A model generated the notes under the pieces. The model was not told the DNA's origin. It saw only the letters and a program-made list of their open reading frames with translations, and ran no database searches. Below, one piece after another: positions 18,923-27,092 of a DNA stretch of 64,000 nt (the stretch's first letter is position 1; every line of letters begins with the position of its first letter). The position numbers and the translations under genes are program-made. This DNA comes from CAVSRC01 sp963781775 (GTDB taxonomy: Bacteria; Pseudomonadota; Alphaproteobacteria; Rhizobiales; Kaistiaceae): assembly GCA_963781775.1 (NCBI GenBank), contig CAWAHE010000022.1:1-64000 (forward strand), in the 5' to 3' direction.

Positions 18923-18950
18923 CTGACGCCGGCCCCAGCCGGCCTGTCAG
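18923..18950 (-). terminator. Hairpin downstream of the sensor kinase gene
   Basis: CTGAC-GCCGGC (18923-18933) pairs with GCCGGC-ct-GTCAG (18938-18950) around a CCCA loop, leaving a two-base bulge. It lies about 55 bases beyond the kinase stop in the minus direction. No T-run follows. It is probably a transcript-end structure. Confidence 0.35.
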
Positions 18951-19005
18951 CGTCCTGCAAGGTCCGGGCCCGTTGTTTCGCGCGACGAACGGGCGCGGCT
19001 GCGGG

Positions 19006-20361
19006 CTAGGCAGCCTTGGCAATGGTCGCGGCCAGTCCACCCAGCGGCGACTTGTCCAGCGTGAGCGTCCAGCCATATGCGTCGAGCACGTCGCGCACGA
19101 TCGCGAGACCAAGGCCGGTGCCCTCGCCTTCGTCGAGACGGCGCCCGCGTTCCAGAACGCTTGCCCGCGATTCAGGCGGAATGCCGGGACCATCATCCTC
19201 GACAACCACGGCGGTGACGATCGTCGCGCTCTGCGGCAGCGAACGGACGACCACCCGGGCGGCGGCGTGACGGGCGGCGTTCTCAAGCAGATTGCCGAGC
19301 ACCTCGACGAGGTCATCGGCGTCGAGAAGGATCGTCGCGTGCGGGGCAAGATCGGTTTCAAAGCTGACGCGCCCGCCGTCGGGCGTGCGCCTGAGCGTGT
19401 CGATCAACCGGCGCACGTTCGGTTCGACGGCCGTCGCCCGCGTGCGGCTGAGCGCCGCCCGTCCGCGGATGCGCGTGCGGACCAGTTCGCGCTCGACGCT
19501 GCGCAGCATGGCATCGACAAGACCATCGATCTGGTCGGCGGTGTCGGTATCGCCGCGCTCGCGCAGGCGCGCCGCGTCGCCGCGCAACGCCGCCAGCGGG
19601 GTCTTCAGGCCATGGGCGAGGTCGGCGGCGGCTTCGCGGGCGCGCGCGAGATCCTGCTCGTGGACGGCAAGCAGCGCGTTCAACTCCTCGACCATCGGGC
19701 GCACCTCGGTCGGAATCTTCTCGTCGAAACGGCTTGCCGTCTGCCGGCGTACGGCGGCGATGCCGACGCGGATCCGGTCCAGGGGACGCAACCCGAGACT
19801 GATCTGCACGTAGCTCGAAAGGACGAGGATCACGGCGAGGACCGCCATCGCCGGCGCCAGGTCGCGCAGGAAGTCGTTGCGCGCCGCGGTGACGCGGGCG
19901 AGGCTCGACGCCACGCCGATGCGCAGCGGGATGACCGACTTGCCATCGGAGATCGAGACTTCAAGCTCAGCGAGGAGCAGTTTCTCGCCCCGCGGTCCGG
20001 TGACGTTGGCGTGCTCGATTCTTCCCTCGACCAGCGCGCTGGCGGGAACCTTCAGGGACGTATCCCACAGGGACCGCGAGCGCAGGGATTTCTCGGCGCC
20101 ATCCGCCACCTGCCAATAGAGCCCGGAGAAAGGATCGGCGAAGCGCGGGTCGGCCGGCTCGCGGGTCAACCCCAAACTGCCATCGGGATTGGTTGAAATC
20201 GCTGCGGCGAGCTGGCGCACGGTCGTGTCAAGATCATCGGCGAGGGCGCGCGTGGTGTGGCGCTCGAACAGGAGCGCAAGCCCGACACTGGCGATCGCCA
20301 GCACCACCACGATCGCTATCGCGCCGGCCAGCGCGAGGCGCAGACGCAGCGAACCGCCCAT
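19006..20361 (-). CDS. Two-component sensor histidine kinase (QseC/PhoQ-like)
   Basis: A 451-residue membrane kinase. One transmembrane helix lies at about 9-31, a periplasmic domain at about 32-165, and a second helix at about 168-190. A HAMP-like linker follows, then the H-box DLAHGLKTPLAAL with phospho-acceptor His250, the N-box LGNLLENAARHA, G1 DDGPGIP and G2 GTGLGLAIV. Its ATG shares one base with the response regulator stop (TGATG). With the PepSY gene upstream and the divergent heme c operon, it probably senses an envelope or redox signal and controls those cytochromes. The signal is unknown. Confidence 0.88.
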   Translation of the reverse strand: MGGSLRLRLALAGAIAIVVVLAIASVGLALLFERHTTRALADDLDTTVRQLAAAISTNPDGSLGLTREPADPRFADPFSGLYWQVADGAEKSLRSRSLWDTSLKVPASALVEGRIEHANVTGPRGEKLLLAELEVSISDGKSVIPLRIGVASSLARVTAARNDFLRDLAPAMAVLAVILVLSSYVQISLGLRPLDRIRVGIAAVRRQTASRFDEKIPTEVRPMVEELNALLAVHEQDLARAREAAADLAHGLKTPLAALRGDAARLRERGDTDTADQIDGLVDAMLRSVERELVRTRIRGRAALSRTRATAVEPNVRRLIDTLRRTPDGGRVSFETDLAPHATILLDADDLVEVLGNLLENAARHAAARVVVRSLPQSATIVTAVVVEDDGPGIPPESRASVLERGRRLDEGEGTGLGLAIVRDVLDAYGWTLTLDKSPLGGLAATIAKAA

Positions 20362-21026
20362 CAAGATTCCCGGTCCGCGACCAGATAGCCGAAGCCGCGG
20401 CGCGTCTCGATGGCTTCGGGACCGAGCTTCTTGCGAATGCGTGCAATCAGCGCCTCGATGGCATTGGATTCGCGTTCGTAATCCTGCGCGTAGACGTGTT
20501 CGATCAGTTCGGACTGCGAGATCACCCGGCCGCGGTTGCGGACAAGATACGAAAACAGCCGGTACTCGAGCGGCGTCAAACTGATGGCGATGCCGCGCCG
20601 GGTCACTCTCATCTGGCGCTCGTCGATGGAGATCTCGCCGAGGTCGGCGACCGAACTCGCCTGGCCGGCGGAGCGCCGGATGATGGCGCGAAGGCGCGCG
20701 AGCAACTCCTCCACCCGAAACGGCTTCGGCAGATAATCGTCGGCGCCGGCGTCGATACCCTCGACCCGCTCGGGCCAACTGCCTCGCGCGGTGAGAATGA
20801 GAATCGGTGTCGTGCGGCCGGCCTCGCGCAGGCGCTTGAGGATGGTCAGTCCGTCGAGGCCCGGAAGCCCAAGATCGAGCACGATCGCCGAGTAGTCTTC
20901 CGTGTCGCCGAGGAACCAGGCCTTTTCGCCGTCGCTCGCCGTCTCGACGACGTAGCCGTCGCCGCTCAGGGCGCGAACGAGGTCGCTCGCGATATGCTTG
21001 TCGTCTTCAGCGATCAGCACGCGCAT
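20361..21026 (-). CDS. OmpR/PhoB-family response regulator
   Basis: A 222-residue regulator. The receiver domain has the acidic pocket EDD (7-9), phospho-acceptor Asp51 in VLDLGLPGLDG, and the conserved Lys in DDYLPKPF. A winged-helix DNA-binding domain ends in RRGFGYLV. It is the partner of the kinase encoded downstream. Its start at 21026 (MRVLIAEDD) overlaps the end of the PepSY gene by 20 bases. The tandem 11-bp repeat at 21402-21422, in the promoter region shared with the divergent cytochrome operon, is a likely binding site. Confidence 0.9.
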   Translation of the reverse strand: MRVLIAEDDKHIASDLVRALSGDGYVVETASDGEKAWFLGDTEDYSAIVLDLGLPGLDGLTILKRLREAGRTTPILILTARGSWPERVEGIDAGADDYLPKPFRVEELLARLRAIIRRSAGQASSVADLGEISIDERQMRVTRRGIAISLTPLEYRLFSYLVRNRGRVISQSELIEHVYAQDYERESNAIEALIARIRKKLGPEAIETRRGFGYLVADRES

Positions 21027-21363
21027 CGTCAGATCCCTTGCCGACATCGAGGATTTCGCCGGTCGCGGCATCGACCCGAACCTCCGTCAAACGACCGTCC
21101 GGAGCGAGCACCTTCAATTCGTAGATCAGGGCGAATCCTTCGCTTTCCAGTTCGACGCCGAGCAACTGGCCATCCAGCGTCGGGACAACCTTGTCGAGGA
21201 TCGTGGCGAGCGGAAGGGCCCGGCCGTCGGCGACGGCCTGGCGCGCCTGCTCGTGGTCGGAAATCTCGTGCTCGCCCGCCCAGGACGGCGTGCCGCCGGC
21301 GAGACACGCAATGGTCAACGCCGCCGCCAGACAGGTCCGACGTGGCGCTTTCGCGTTGTTCAT
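21007..21363 (-). CDS. PepSY domain periplasmic protein
   Basis: A 118-residue exported protein. The signal peptide runs through about residue 29 (…GGTPSWA). A single PepSY domain follows: the 'ARQAVADGRALPLATILDKV' helix, then VELESEGFALIYELKVLAPDGRLTEVRVDAATGEIL. PepSY proteins are often found with QseBC-type systems and cytochromes and are thought to bind or inhibit a partner in the envelope. It is the first gene of the operon with the response regulator and kinase and overlaps the regulator start by 20 bases. Confidence 0.85.
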   Translation of the reverse strand: MNNAKAPRRTCLAAALTIACLAGGTPSWAGEHEISDHEQARQAVADGRALPLATILDKVVPTLDGQLLGVELESEGFALIYELKVLAPDGRLTEVRVDAATGEILDVGKGSDDARADR

Positions 21364-21401
21364 GGATCACCTGACAAACGCACCTTTGTGGCCGATTCAA
21401 G

Positions 21402-21423
21402 CTGACAAAACGCTGACAAAGGC
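21402..21423. promoter_or_regulatory. Tandem 11-bp direct repeat, likely response-regulator site
   Basis: CTGACAAA occurs at 21402-21409 and 21413-21420, exactly 11 bp apart, one helical turn, as expected for a dimer of an OmpR-family regulator bound head to tail. A third copy lies at 21371-21378. The second copy overlaps the predicted -35 of the cytochrome operon. The regulator encoded next door is the obvious candidate; this is inference. Confidence 0.5.
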
Positions 21424-21440
21424 GATCAGCCGGTTGTAAC
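21413..21440 (+). promoter_or_regulatory. Putative promoter of the cytochrome operon
   Basis: CTGACA (21413-21418) and TGTAAC (21435-21440) are spaced by 16 bases. Each element matches the sigma-70 consensus at four or five positions. The -35 lies inside the tandem repeat, which fits activation or repression by the divergent regulator. Confidence 0.4.
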
Positions 21441-21533
21441 CCAATCGGGGCAAGTGTCACCGTGGAAAACGGCGTCCTGCGGCCGCGGACCGCCTTGTCG
21501 TCAACAACAGCCGCGACGAAAACCCCCGATCCC

Positions 21534-22688
21534 ATGAACGTGACCCTGAGGCGTGACCGCGAGGACAAGGTTCAGGCATCGGAGACAATTCCGGTCTGGG
21601 ATCCGTTCGTCCGTGTTTTCCACTGGGCGCTCGTCGCCGCGGTCGCGGTCGCGCTCGTCACGACCCTCTTGCTGCCGCCGACCTGGGTAAGGCTGCACGT
21701 CATCGCCGGAACCACGGCCGTGGCGCTGGTGGTGGCGCGAATCGTGTGGGGGTTCCTGGGGCCGACCTACGCCCGCTTCGCGAGCTTCGTGCACGCGCCG
21801 GCACGGCTTGTCGAACATCTCAACCATCTGCGCGGCGGCACGGCCGAGCACCATATCGGACACAATCCGCTGGGCGGGGCCATGATCGTGGCGCTGGTCG
21901 CCGGCGTGATCGTCCTCGCGCTGACCGGCACTATCGCCCTCGGCGGCGTGCTCAAGTCCGGCCCGCTGGCATTCCTCACCAGCTTCGCTACCGGCAACGC
22001 GGCGCGCGAACTCCACCAACTTGTGGCTTGGGGGCTGATCGGGCTGATCGGGCTTCATCTCGGCGGCGTCTTCTTCGAAAGCCGGCGCGGGCGCGAGAAC
22101 CTCGCCCTTGCCATGGTCACCGGCCGCAAGCGGGTGCAGCCCGGAGCCGCCGTCGTGGACTTCCGCGCGGCGCATCCGTTCCTCGCCATCGCCGTCGTGC
22201 TTCTGCTTTTCACCGCTTCGAGCGTCGCCGTCGCGACACTTTCAAGCCGTCCGGCCCGCGGCGTGCCGACGGCGGCGCTCGATCCCGTCTACGCCAGCGA
22301 ATGCGGCGACTGTCATGCGCCTTACCATCCCAGTCTCGAGCCGGGGGCGGCGTGGAGCGCGATCATGGATCACCTCGACCAGCATTTCGGCGAGGACGCT
22401 TCGCTCGATGCCGGCAAGACGGCTCAGATCCGCGCTTATCTCGTCGCCAACGCCGCCGAGACCGCCGACACGAAGCCAGCCAACGTGTTCCGCCGGCGCG
22501 ACGCCGCCGATCCGCTGCGCATTACCGCGACGCCGTTCTGGCGGCGCGTGCATGCCGGAATCGGCGACAGCGTGTTCTCGTCGAAGGCCGTCGGCTCGCG
22601 CGCCAATTGCAGCGCCTGCCATCAGGACGCCGCCACCGGACTGTTCAACCCCGCCGCCATCGCCATCCCAAAGGATATCCACTCGTGA
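21534..22688 (+). CDS. Cytochrome b561-type membrane protein fused to a diheme cytochrome c domain
   Basis: A 384-residue protein. Residues 21-200 form a four-helix b-type cytochrome, with candidate heme ligands among His30, His55, His161 and His175. A further membrane helix at about 215-235 leads into a periplasmic domain with two CXXCH sites, CGDCH (257-261) and CSACH (359-363). That domain is clearly homologous to the separate diheme cytochrome two genes downstream. The protein should move electrons from the quinone pool to the periplasmic cytochromes. I chose the ATG at 21534; a GTG at 21462 adds 24 residues that do not look like the family. The stop overlaps the next start (GTGA). Confidence 0.85.
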   Translation: MNVTLRRDREDKVQASETIPVWDPFVRVFHWALVAAVAVALVTTLLLPPTWVRLHVIAGTTAVALVVARIVWGFLGPTYARFASFVHAPARLVEHLNHLRGGTAEHHIGHNPLGGAMIVALVAGVIVLALTGTIALGGVLKSGPLAFLTSFATGNAARELHQLVAWGLIGLIGLHLGGVFFESRRGRENLALAMVTGRKRVQPGAAVVDFRAAHPFLAIAVVLLLFTASSVAVATLSSRPARGVPTAALDPVYASECGDCHAPYHPSLEPGAAWSAIMDHLDQHFGEDASLDAGKTAQIRAYLVANAAETADTKPANVFRRRDAADPLRITATPFWRRVHAGIGDSVFSSKAVGSRANCSACHQDAATGLFNPAAIAIPKDIHS

Positions 22689-23104
22689 ACCGCCGCCTGA
22701 GCCTTGCCATCCTTGCCGTCGTCCCGCTCTGCCTTGCCGGGGTCGCCCTTGCCGGCGCCGGCCAGCAGGCCGTGCTCGATCAATACGCCGCTCTCGCAAA
22801 GGCGGCCGATCCCACCTTCGGCGGGTTCTCGGCGGACCGCGGCAAAGCGTTCTTCCTGGCCAAGAACACCCATAGCGCCGACACCCCGTCGTGCAGCACG
22901 TGCCACACGACCAACCCGCGCAATCCCGGCCAGACCACGGTCGGCCAGGCGATCGCGCCGATGGCGGTGTCGGTGACGCCCGACCGCTTCACCGACATGG
23001 CGAAGACCGAGAAATGGTTCCGGCGGAACTGCAACACAGTGCTCGGCCGCGAATGCACGCCCGCCGAGAAGGGCGACTTCATCGCCTTCATGAACAGCCA
23101 ATAG
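22685..23104 (+). CDS. SHP-like oxygen-binding cytochrome c (DUF1924)
   Basis: A 139-residue exported monoheme cytochrome. The signal peptide ends near residue 23 (…GVALA). The heme site is CSTCH (70-74), followed by TTNPRNPGQT, and the C-terminal part WFRRNCNTVLGRECTPAEKGDF is the DUF1924 signature. In Rhodobacter sphaeroides the homologue SHP is high-spin, with an asparagine ligand displaced by oxygen; an Asn in the RNCN segment is the candidate here. SHP is reduced by the diheme cytochrome DHC, encoded 10 bases downstream. The start is a GTG that overlaps the upstream stop. Confidence 0.85.
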   Translation: MNRRLSLAILAVVPLCLAGVALAGAGQQAVLDQYAALAKAADPTFGGFSADRGKAFFLAKNTHSADTPSCSTCHTTNPRNPGQTTVGQAIAPMAVSVTPDRFTDMAKTEKWFRRNCNTVLGRECTPAEKGDFIAFMNSQ

Positions 23105-23114
23105 GGAGGAGACC

Positions 23115-23624
23115 ATGAAGGGCATCGGCACAGGATTGGCGGCGGTCACACTGACCGTGGCGGCGGTGGCCTTCGCCGCCTTCTCCGCAACCGGCCAAGC
23201 GGCGCCCTCGGCGGCCGACATCGCCGCGGCGGCGGCGCCGACGCCGCCAGACCCGCAGGAGACGTTCAACAAGGAATGCGGCGCATGCCACATGCCGTAT
23301 CCGGCGCAATTCCTGCCGGCGCGGTCATGGCAGGCGATTACCGGCGACCTGTCGCACCATTTCGGCGAGGACGCTTCGCTCGACCCGGACACGACGACGC
23401 TGATCGCCGATTTCCTGGTCGCCAACGCCGCCGACTCGCCCGCCGGAGATCCGCGCATGCTGCGCGGCCTGACGGCCACCGACGTGCCGCTGCGCATCAC
23501 CGAGACGCCGTGGTGGACGCGCCGTCATCATGAAATCCCGGTGTCGGTGTTCGCGCGGGACACCATCAAGACGAAGTCGAACTGCCTCGCCTGTCATGGC
23601 GGCGGCGCCTATCGCGATAACTAG
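23115..23624 (+). CDS. Diheme cytochrome c (DHC-like)
   Basis: A 169-residue exported protein with a signal peptide ending near residue 29 and two heme sites, CGACH (55-59) and CLACH (157-161). It resembles the DHC that donates electrons to SHP in purple bacteria. It shares HFGEDASLD and LVANAA with the C-terminal domain of the cytochrome b protein, and 26 bases around that motif are identical in both genes, so the two arose by duplication. GGGAGGAG precedes the ATG. It is the last gene of the operon and ends next to convergent epmB. Confidence 0.85.
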   Translation: MKGIGTGLAAVTLTVAAVAFAAFSATGQAAPSAADIAAAAAPTPPDPQETFNKECGACHMPYPAQFLPARSWQAITGDLSHHFGEDASLDPDTTTLIADFLVANAADSPAGDPRMLRGLTATDVPLRITETPWWTRRHHEIPVSVFARDTIKTKSNCLACHGGGAYRDN

Positions 23625-23625
23625 G

Positions 23626-24687
23626 TCAGAGCTCGGAATAGACGTGGCGAACGCCGTTGAAGTCCTCGACCGAGCAGGCGCCGTCGCCTGAGGCGAGATA
23701 GTCGGGCCCGATCGGCGCCTTGCCGTGGCCGCCGGGGATGTCGAGCACGTAGGTCGGCTGGCAGAGACCGGAGACGCGGCCGCGCAGTTCCTTCATCAGC
23801 GCCCTGCCCTCGGCAAGGGTCGTTCGGAAATGGCCGGTGCCGGGCGCCAGATCGCCGTGATGGAGGTAGTAGGGCTTCACGCCCGCCTCGACGAAACCGC
23901 GCATAAGCGCGGCGAGTGTTTGCGCATCATCGTTGACGCCCTTAAGCAGCACGGTCTGGCTGACCAGCGAGAGGCCGCCATCGGCAAGACGGGCGAGCGC
24001 GGCGCGGGCGGCGGCGGTCAATTCGCGCGGATGGTTGGCATGGAGTGCCAGCCAGGTCGCCTTGCCCGACGCGGTGAGCGCCGCGACCAGTTCGTCGGTC
24101 ACACGCTCCGGCGCCACCACCGGCACGCGGGTGTGGTAGCGCACGACCTTGACGTGATCGATTGCCGCCAACGCCTGCCCCAGTGCTTCCAGCCGGCGCG
24201 GCGCGGCGATCAGCGGATCGCCGCCGGAGAGGATCACCTCCCAGATTTCGCGATGCTCACGGATGTAGTCGAGCGCCGCATCGAGCGCTTTCGCGGAAAG
24301 AAGCCCCGAACCCGCCTGCCCGACCGTCTCGCGGCGAAAGCAGAAGCGGCAATAGACCGGGCAGACGGAGACGAGTTTCAAGAGGACGCGGTCGGGATAG
24401 CGGTGAATCAGGCCCTCTGTCACCGCGTGCGCGTCGTCGCCGATCGGATCGGCACGCTCGTCCGGCGTCGTCGCCAGTTCGGCTGCGTTGGGCACGAACT
24501 GCCGTGCGATCGGGTCGTTCGGATCATCGGGATCGATGAGGTCGGCCATGGCCGGCGTGATCGCGACGGCGTAGCGGGCCGCTACAGCTTCGAGAGCGGC
24601 GACCTTCTCTTCAGGCACAAGACCGGATTCGATGAGGTCGGCCGAGGAACGCAGCGTGCGCCGCTGGATGAAGGGCATGTCGTTCAT
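23626..24687 (-). CDS. epmB: EF-P beta-lysylation protein EpmB (lysine 2,3-aminomutase family)
   Basis: A 353-residue radical SAM enzyme. The cluster motif is CPVYCRFCF (Cys109, Cys113, Cys116). The 'SGGDPLIA' SAM-binding motif and PLP-binding aminomutase features follow. EpmB converts alpha-lysine to beta-lysine for attachment to elongation factor P. The gene overlaps the upstream epmA stop by four bases, and efp is just beyond epmA, so the whole EF-P modification set is clustered. This firmly favours EpmB over a catabolic aminomutase. Confidence 0.9.
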   Translation of the reverse strand: MNDMPFIQRRTLRSSADLIESGLVPEEKVAALEAVAARYAVAITPAMADLIDPDDPNDPIARQFVPNAAELATTPDERADPIGDDAHAVTEGLIHRYPDRVLLKLVSVCPVYCRFCFRRETVGQAGSGLLSAKALDAALDYIREHREIWEVILSGGDPLIAAPRRLEALGQALAAIDHVKVVRYHTRVPVVAPERVTDELVAALTASGKATWLALHANHPRELTAAARAALARLADGGLSLVSQTVLLKGVNDDAQTLAALMRGFVEAGVKPYYLHHGDLAPGTGHFRTTLAEGRALMKELRGRVSGLCQPTYVLDIPGGHGKAPIGPDYLASGDGACSVEDFNGVRHVYSEL

Positions 24688-25727
24688 GGCTCATTCTCCA
24701 AGCCGGCAACCGGCGTCCATTGCACCTGATCGATATGGCTGGCGCCGGTCGCCAGCATCACGAGGCGGTCGAGGCCGAGCGCGACGCCGCTGGATTCCGG
24801 CATGTGTTCCAGCGCGGCGAGGAAGTCCTCGTCCACCGGATAGCGCTCGCCGTAGATGCGCTGCTTCTCGTCCATGTCGGCGAGGAAGCGGGTGCGCTGC
24901 TCGGCCGGGTCGGTGAGTTCGGCGAAGCCGTTGGCGAGTTCGACCCCGCAGGCATAGAGCTCGAAGCGCTCGGCGAAGCGTGCATCGTCCGGCTTGGCGC
25001 GCGCCAGCGCGGCTTCCGAGAGCGGATATTCGCAGAGCAGCGTGGCGCGGCCGATGCCGAGATTGGGCTCGACCTTTTCGACCAGCACGCGACTGAATAT
25101 GTCCGACCACGTGTCGTCAGCGGCGACGCGAATGCCCTGCGCCATCGCCACGGCGGCGAAGCGATCGCGATCGTCGAGCATAGCCAGGAGATCGATCGCG
25201 GCATGGCGGGCGAAGGCCTCCGCGACGGTCAACCGTTCCGGCGCGGCATGGGGATTCGCTTCGCGGCCCCGCCAGACAAGGATCTCGCGACCAGCCGCCT
25301 TTGCCGCTTCGGCGAGGAGCGCGGCGCAATCGTCCATCACCGCGTCATACGGCGCATCGGTCCGGTACCATTCAAGCATGGTGAATTCGGGCGCATGCAG
25401 CGGTCCACGCTCACGATTGCGGAAGACGCGGGCGAAATCGACGATTCGTTCCTCGCCGGCGGTCAGGAGCTTCTTCATGGCAAATTCGGGCGAGGTGTGC
25501 AGGTAGCGGCGTCCGCGCGCCGCGTCGGGACCGACGAGTTCGGTGGCGAAGCCGTGGAGATGGGTCTCGTTGCCCGGCGAAACCTGCAGGATCGCGGCCT
25601 CCACCTCGGTGAAACCCTGCCCCGCGAACCATGCCCTGAGCGCCGCCACGATACGGTTCCGCGCCAGCAGAAACGGCCGGCGGTCGCGGTGGCGGGCGCG
25701 ATCCCAAAAGGGCACATACGCACTCAC
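24684..25727 (-). CDS. epmA: EF-P lysine ligase EpmA (PoxA/GenX)
   Basis: A 347-residue class II aminoacyl-tRNA synthetase paralogue related to LysRS without the anticodon domain. It has motif 1 (FTEVEAAILQVSPGNE), motif 2 (ARVFRNRERGPLHAPEFTMLEWYR) and motif 3 (SSGVALGLDRLVMLATG). It ligates beta-lysine to EF-P. The frame also has a TTG at 25751, but that lies inside an inverted-repeat element, so the GTG at 25727 (VSAYVPFWDR) is the better start. It is translationally coupled to epmB downstream. Confidence 0.9.
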   Translation of the reverse strand: MSAYVPFWDRARHRDRRPFLLARNRIVAALRAWFAGQGFTEVEAAILQVSPGNETHLHGFATELVGPDAARGRRYLHTSPEFAMKKLLTAGEERIVDFARVFRNRERGPLHAPEFTMLEWYRTDAPYDAVMDDCAALLAEAAKAAGREILVWRGREANPHAAPERLTVAEAFARHAAIDLLAMLDDRDRFAAVAMAQGIRVAADDTWSDIFSRVLVEKVEPNLGIGRATLLCEYPLSEAALARAKPDDARFAERFELYACGVELANGFAELTDPAEQRTRFLADMDEKQRIYGERYPVDEDFLAALEHMPESSGVALGLDRLVMLATGASHIDQVQWTPVAGLENEP

Positions 25728-25746
25728 CGGGGCCGCCGCATGCTCT

Positions 25747-25888
25747 GCCAACCTCCCCCTTGAGGGGAGGTCGAAATTCGTGAGCCCCCGGCGAAGCGAA
25801 TTTCGGGAGGGGGGGTGGTGAAGGGACAGCCAAACCCCCTCCCGAAGCTGCTTCGCAGCTTCGACCTCCCCTCAAGGGGGAGGTTGGC
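25747..25888. repeat. Composite palindromic repeat element (REP/MITE-like)
   Basis: A 29-base left arm (25747-25775, beginning GCCAACCTCCCCCTTGAG) is an exact inverted copy of the right arm (25860-25888). Each arm is itself palindromic (CCTCCCC/GGGGAGG). The interior has a second hairpin, GAAGCTG-CTTCG-CAGCTTC, and a pair of CGAA-TTCG elements. No coding capacity. Similar short palindromes with the CCTCCCC..GGGGAGG core are scattered in many Rhizobiales genomes, as I recall. It sits between divergent epmA and efp and may have displaced their promoters. Confidence 0.7.
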
Positions 25889-26005
25889 GATCTGCGGCAA
25901 GGCACTCAGCATCCACGATCCCTCTGGCGGTCCACGGCAAAATCGCTAAGGTGCGCGCCGAATTGGCGGCCGCTTCGCGCCGCCTGAGCCATAGTCGAGG
26001 TAATC

Positions 26006-26572
26006 TTGAAAGTCATCGCCAGCCAGGTCCGCAAGGGCAACGTCGTCGAGGTCGAAAACCAGCTCTACGTCGTTCTCACCGCCGAGAACTTCCATCCCGG
26101 CAAGGGCACCCCGACGACGCAGATCGACATGCGCCGCATCTCCGACGGCGTGAAGGTGTCGCAGCGCTACAAGACCACCGAACAGGTCGAGCGCGCCTTC
26201 GTCGAGGACCACGATTATCAGTACCTGTTCGAGGACGGCGACGGCTTCACCTTCATGAACGGCGAGAATTTCGAGCAGGTGATCGTGTCGAAGGACATCG
26301 TCGGCGACCTGGCGCCGTACCTGCAGGAAAACATGACGGTGCGGCTGAGCCTCTATAACGGCGTGCCGATCTCGATCGAACTGCCGCAGCGGGTGACGCT
26401 TGAGGTGGTGGAAACCGATCCGGCGATGAAGGGCCAGACAGCCGCTTCGTCCTACAAGCCGGCGATGCTGTCCAACGGTGTCAGAACCAACGTGCCGCCG
26501 CACATCGCCACCGGAACGCGCATCGTGGTGATGACCGCCGACGGCTCCTACGTCGAGCGCGCCAAGGACTGA
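26006..26572 (+). CDS. efp: Elongation factor P
   Basis: A 188-residue EF-P with three OB-like domains. The tip of domain I is HPGKGTPTTQ, with Lys33 as the residue that EpmA/EpmB would beta-lysylate. The C-terminal GTRIVV and YVERAKD are typical. EF-P relieves ribosome stalling at proline stretches. The start is TTG with GAGG just upstream; no ATG is available at the conserved N-terminus MKVIASQVRKGNV. It ends four bases before convergent trxC. Confidence 0.93.
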   Translation: MKVIASQVRKGNVVEVENQLYVVLTAENFHPGKGTPTTQIDMRRISDGVKVSQRYKTTEQVERAFVEDHDYQYLFEDGDGFTFMNGENFEQVIVSKDIVGDLAPYLQENMTVRLSLYNGVPISIELPQRVTLEVVETDPAMKGQTAASSYKPAMLSNGVRTNVPPHIATGTRIVVMTADGSYVERAKD

Positions 26573-26575
26573 ACC

Positions 26576-27016
26576 TCAGGCGGTCGCCTGGCGCAGCCAG
26601 GATTTCAGCGTGCCCGCGTCAACGGCGCCGGCGCGCTGCGCGACGATCTTGCCGCCGCGGAACACCATCATCGTCGGGATGCCGCGGATATTGTAGCGGG
26701 CGGCAAGCTCGGGCTCGGCCTCGGTGTCGACCTTGAGGAAGCGCATCTCCGGCTCCATCTCGGCGGCGACACGCTCATAGACGGGCGCCATCATCTTGCA
26801 GGGGCCGCACCATTCGGCCCAGAAATCGACGACCACCGGCACGTCATTGCGGCCGATCTGCTTGGCAAAGCTGGCGGTGGTCGCGGCCGACGGATGACCG
26901 GAAAACAGCGGCTTGTGGCAGACGCCACACTTGGCCTCTGCTGCGGGTTTCGCCGCGGGCACGCGGTTGACGGCGTTGCAATGGGGGCAGACGAAATGGC
27001 GGGCGTCGGCGGTCAT
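26576..27016 (-). CDS. trxC: Thioredoxin 2 (TrxC)
   Basis: A 146-residue thioredoxin with the N-terminal zinc-binding extension of TrxC, CPHC (10-13) and CGVC (30-33). The thioredoxin domain has WCGPC (69-73) and the cis-proline region GIPTMMVF. It is a cytoplasmic disulfide reductase often linked to oxidative stress. All zinc and redox cysteines are present. It has no operon partner; the next gene upstream on this strand is 77 bases away. Confidence 0.9.
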   Translation of the reverse strand: MTADARHFVCPHCNAVNRVPAAKPAAEAKCGVCHKPLFSGHPSAATTASFAKQIGRNDVPVVVDFWAEWCGPCKMMAPVYERVAAEMEPEMRFLKVDTEAEPELAARYNIRGIPTMMVFRGGKIVAQRAGAVDAGTLKSWLRQATA

Positions 27017-27092
27017 ATTCTTTGCTCCGACCGATAGGTAGGTGGCCGAGCCTCCCCATGCCAGAGGGCGCCATCGCCCGCCTTGACCGGCG

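Noticed and set aside
25747..25888. CRISPR-like or IS-end repeat
   Set aside because: There is only one pair of inverted arms, no array of spacers, no transposase and no target-site duplication that I can identify.
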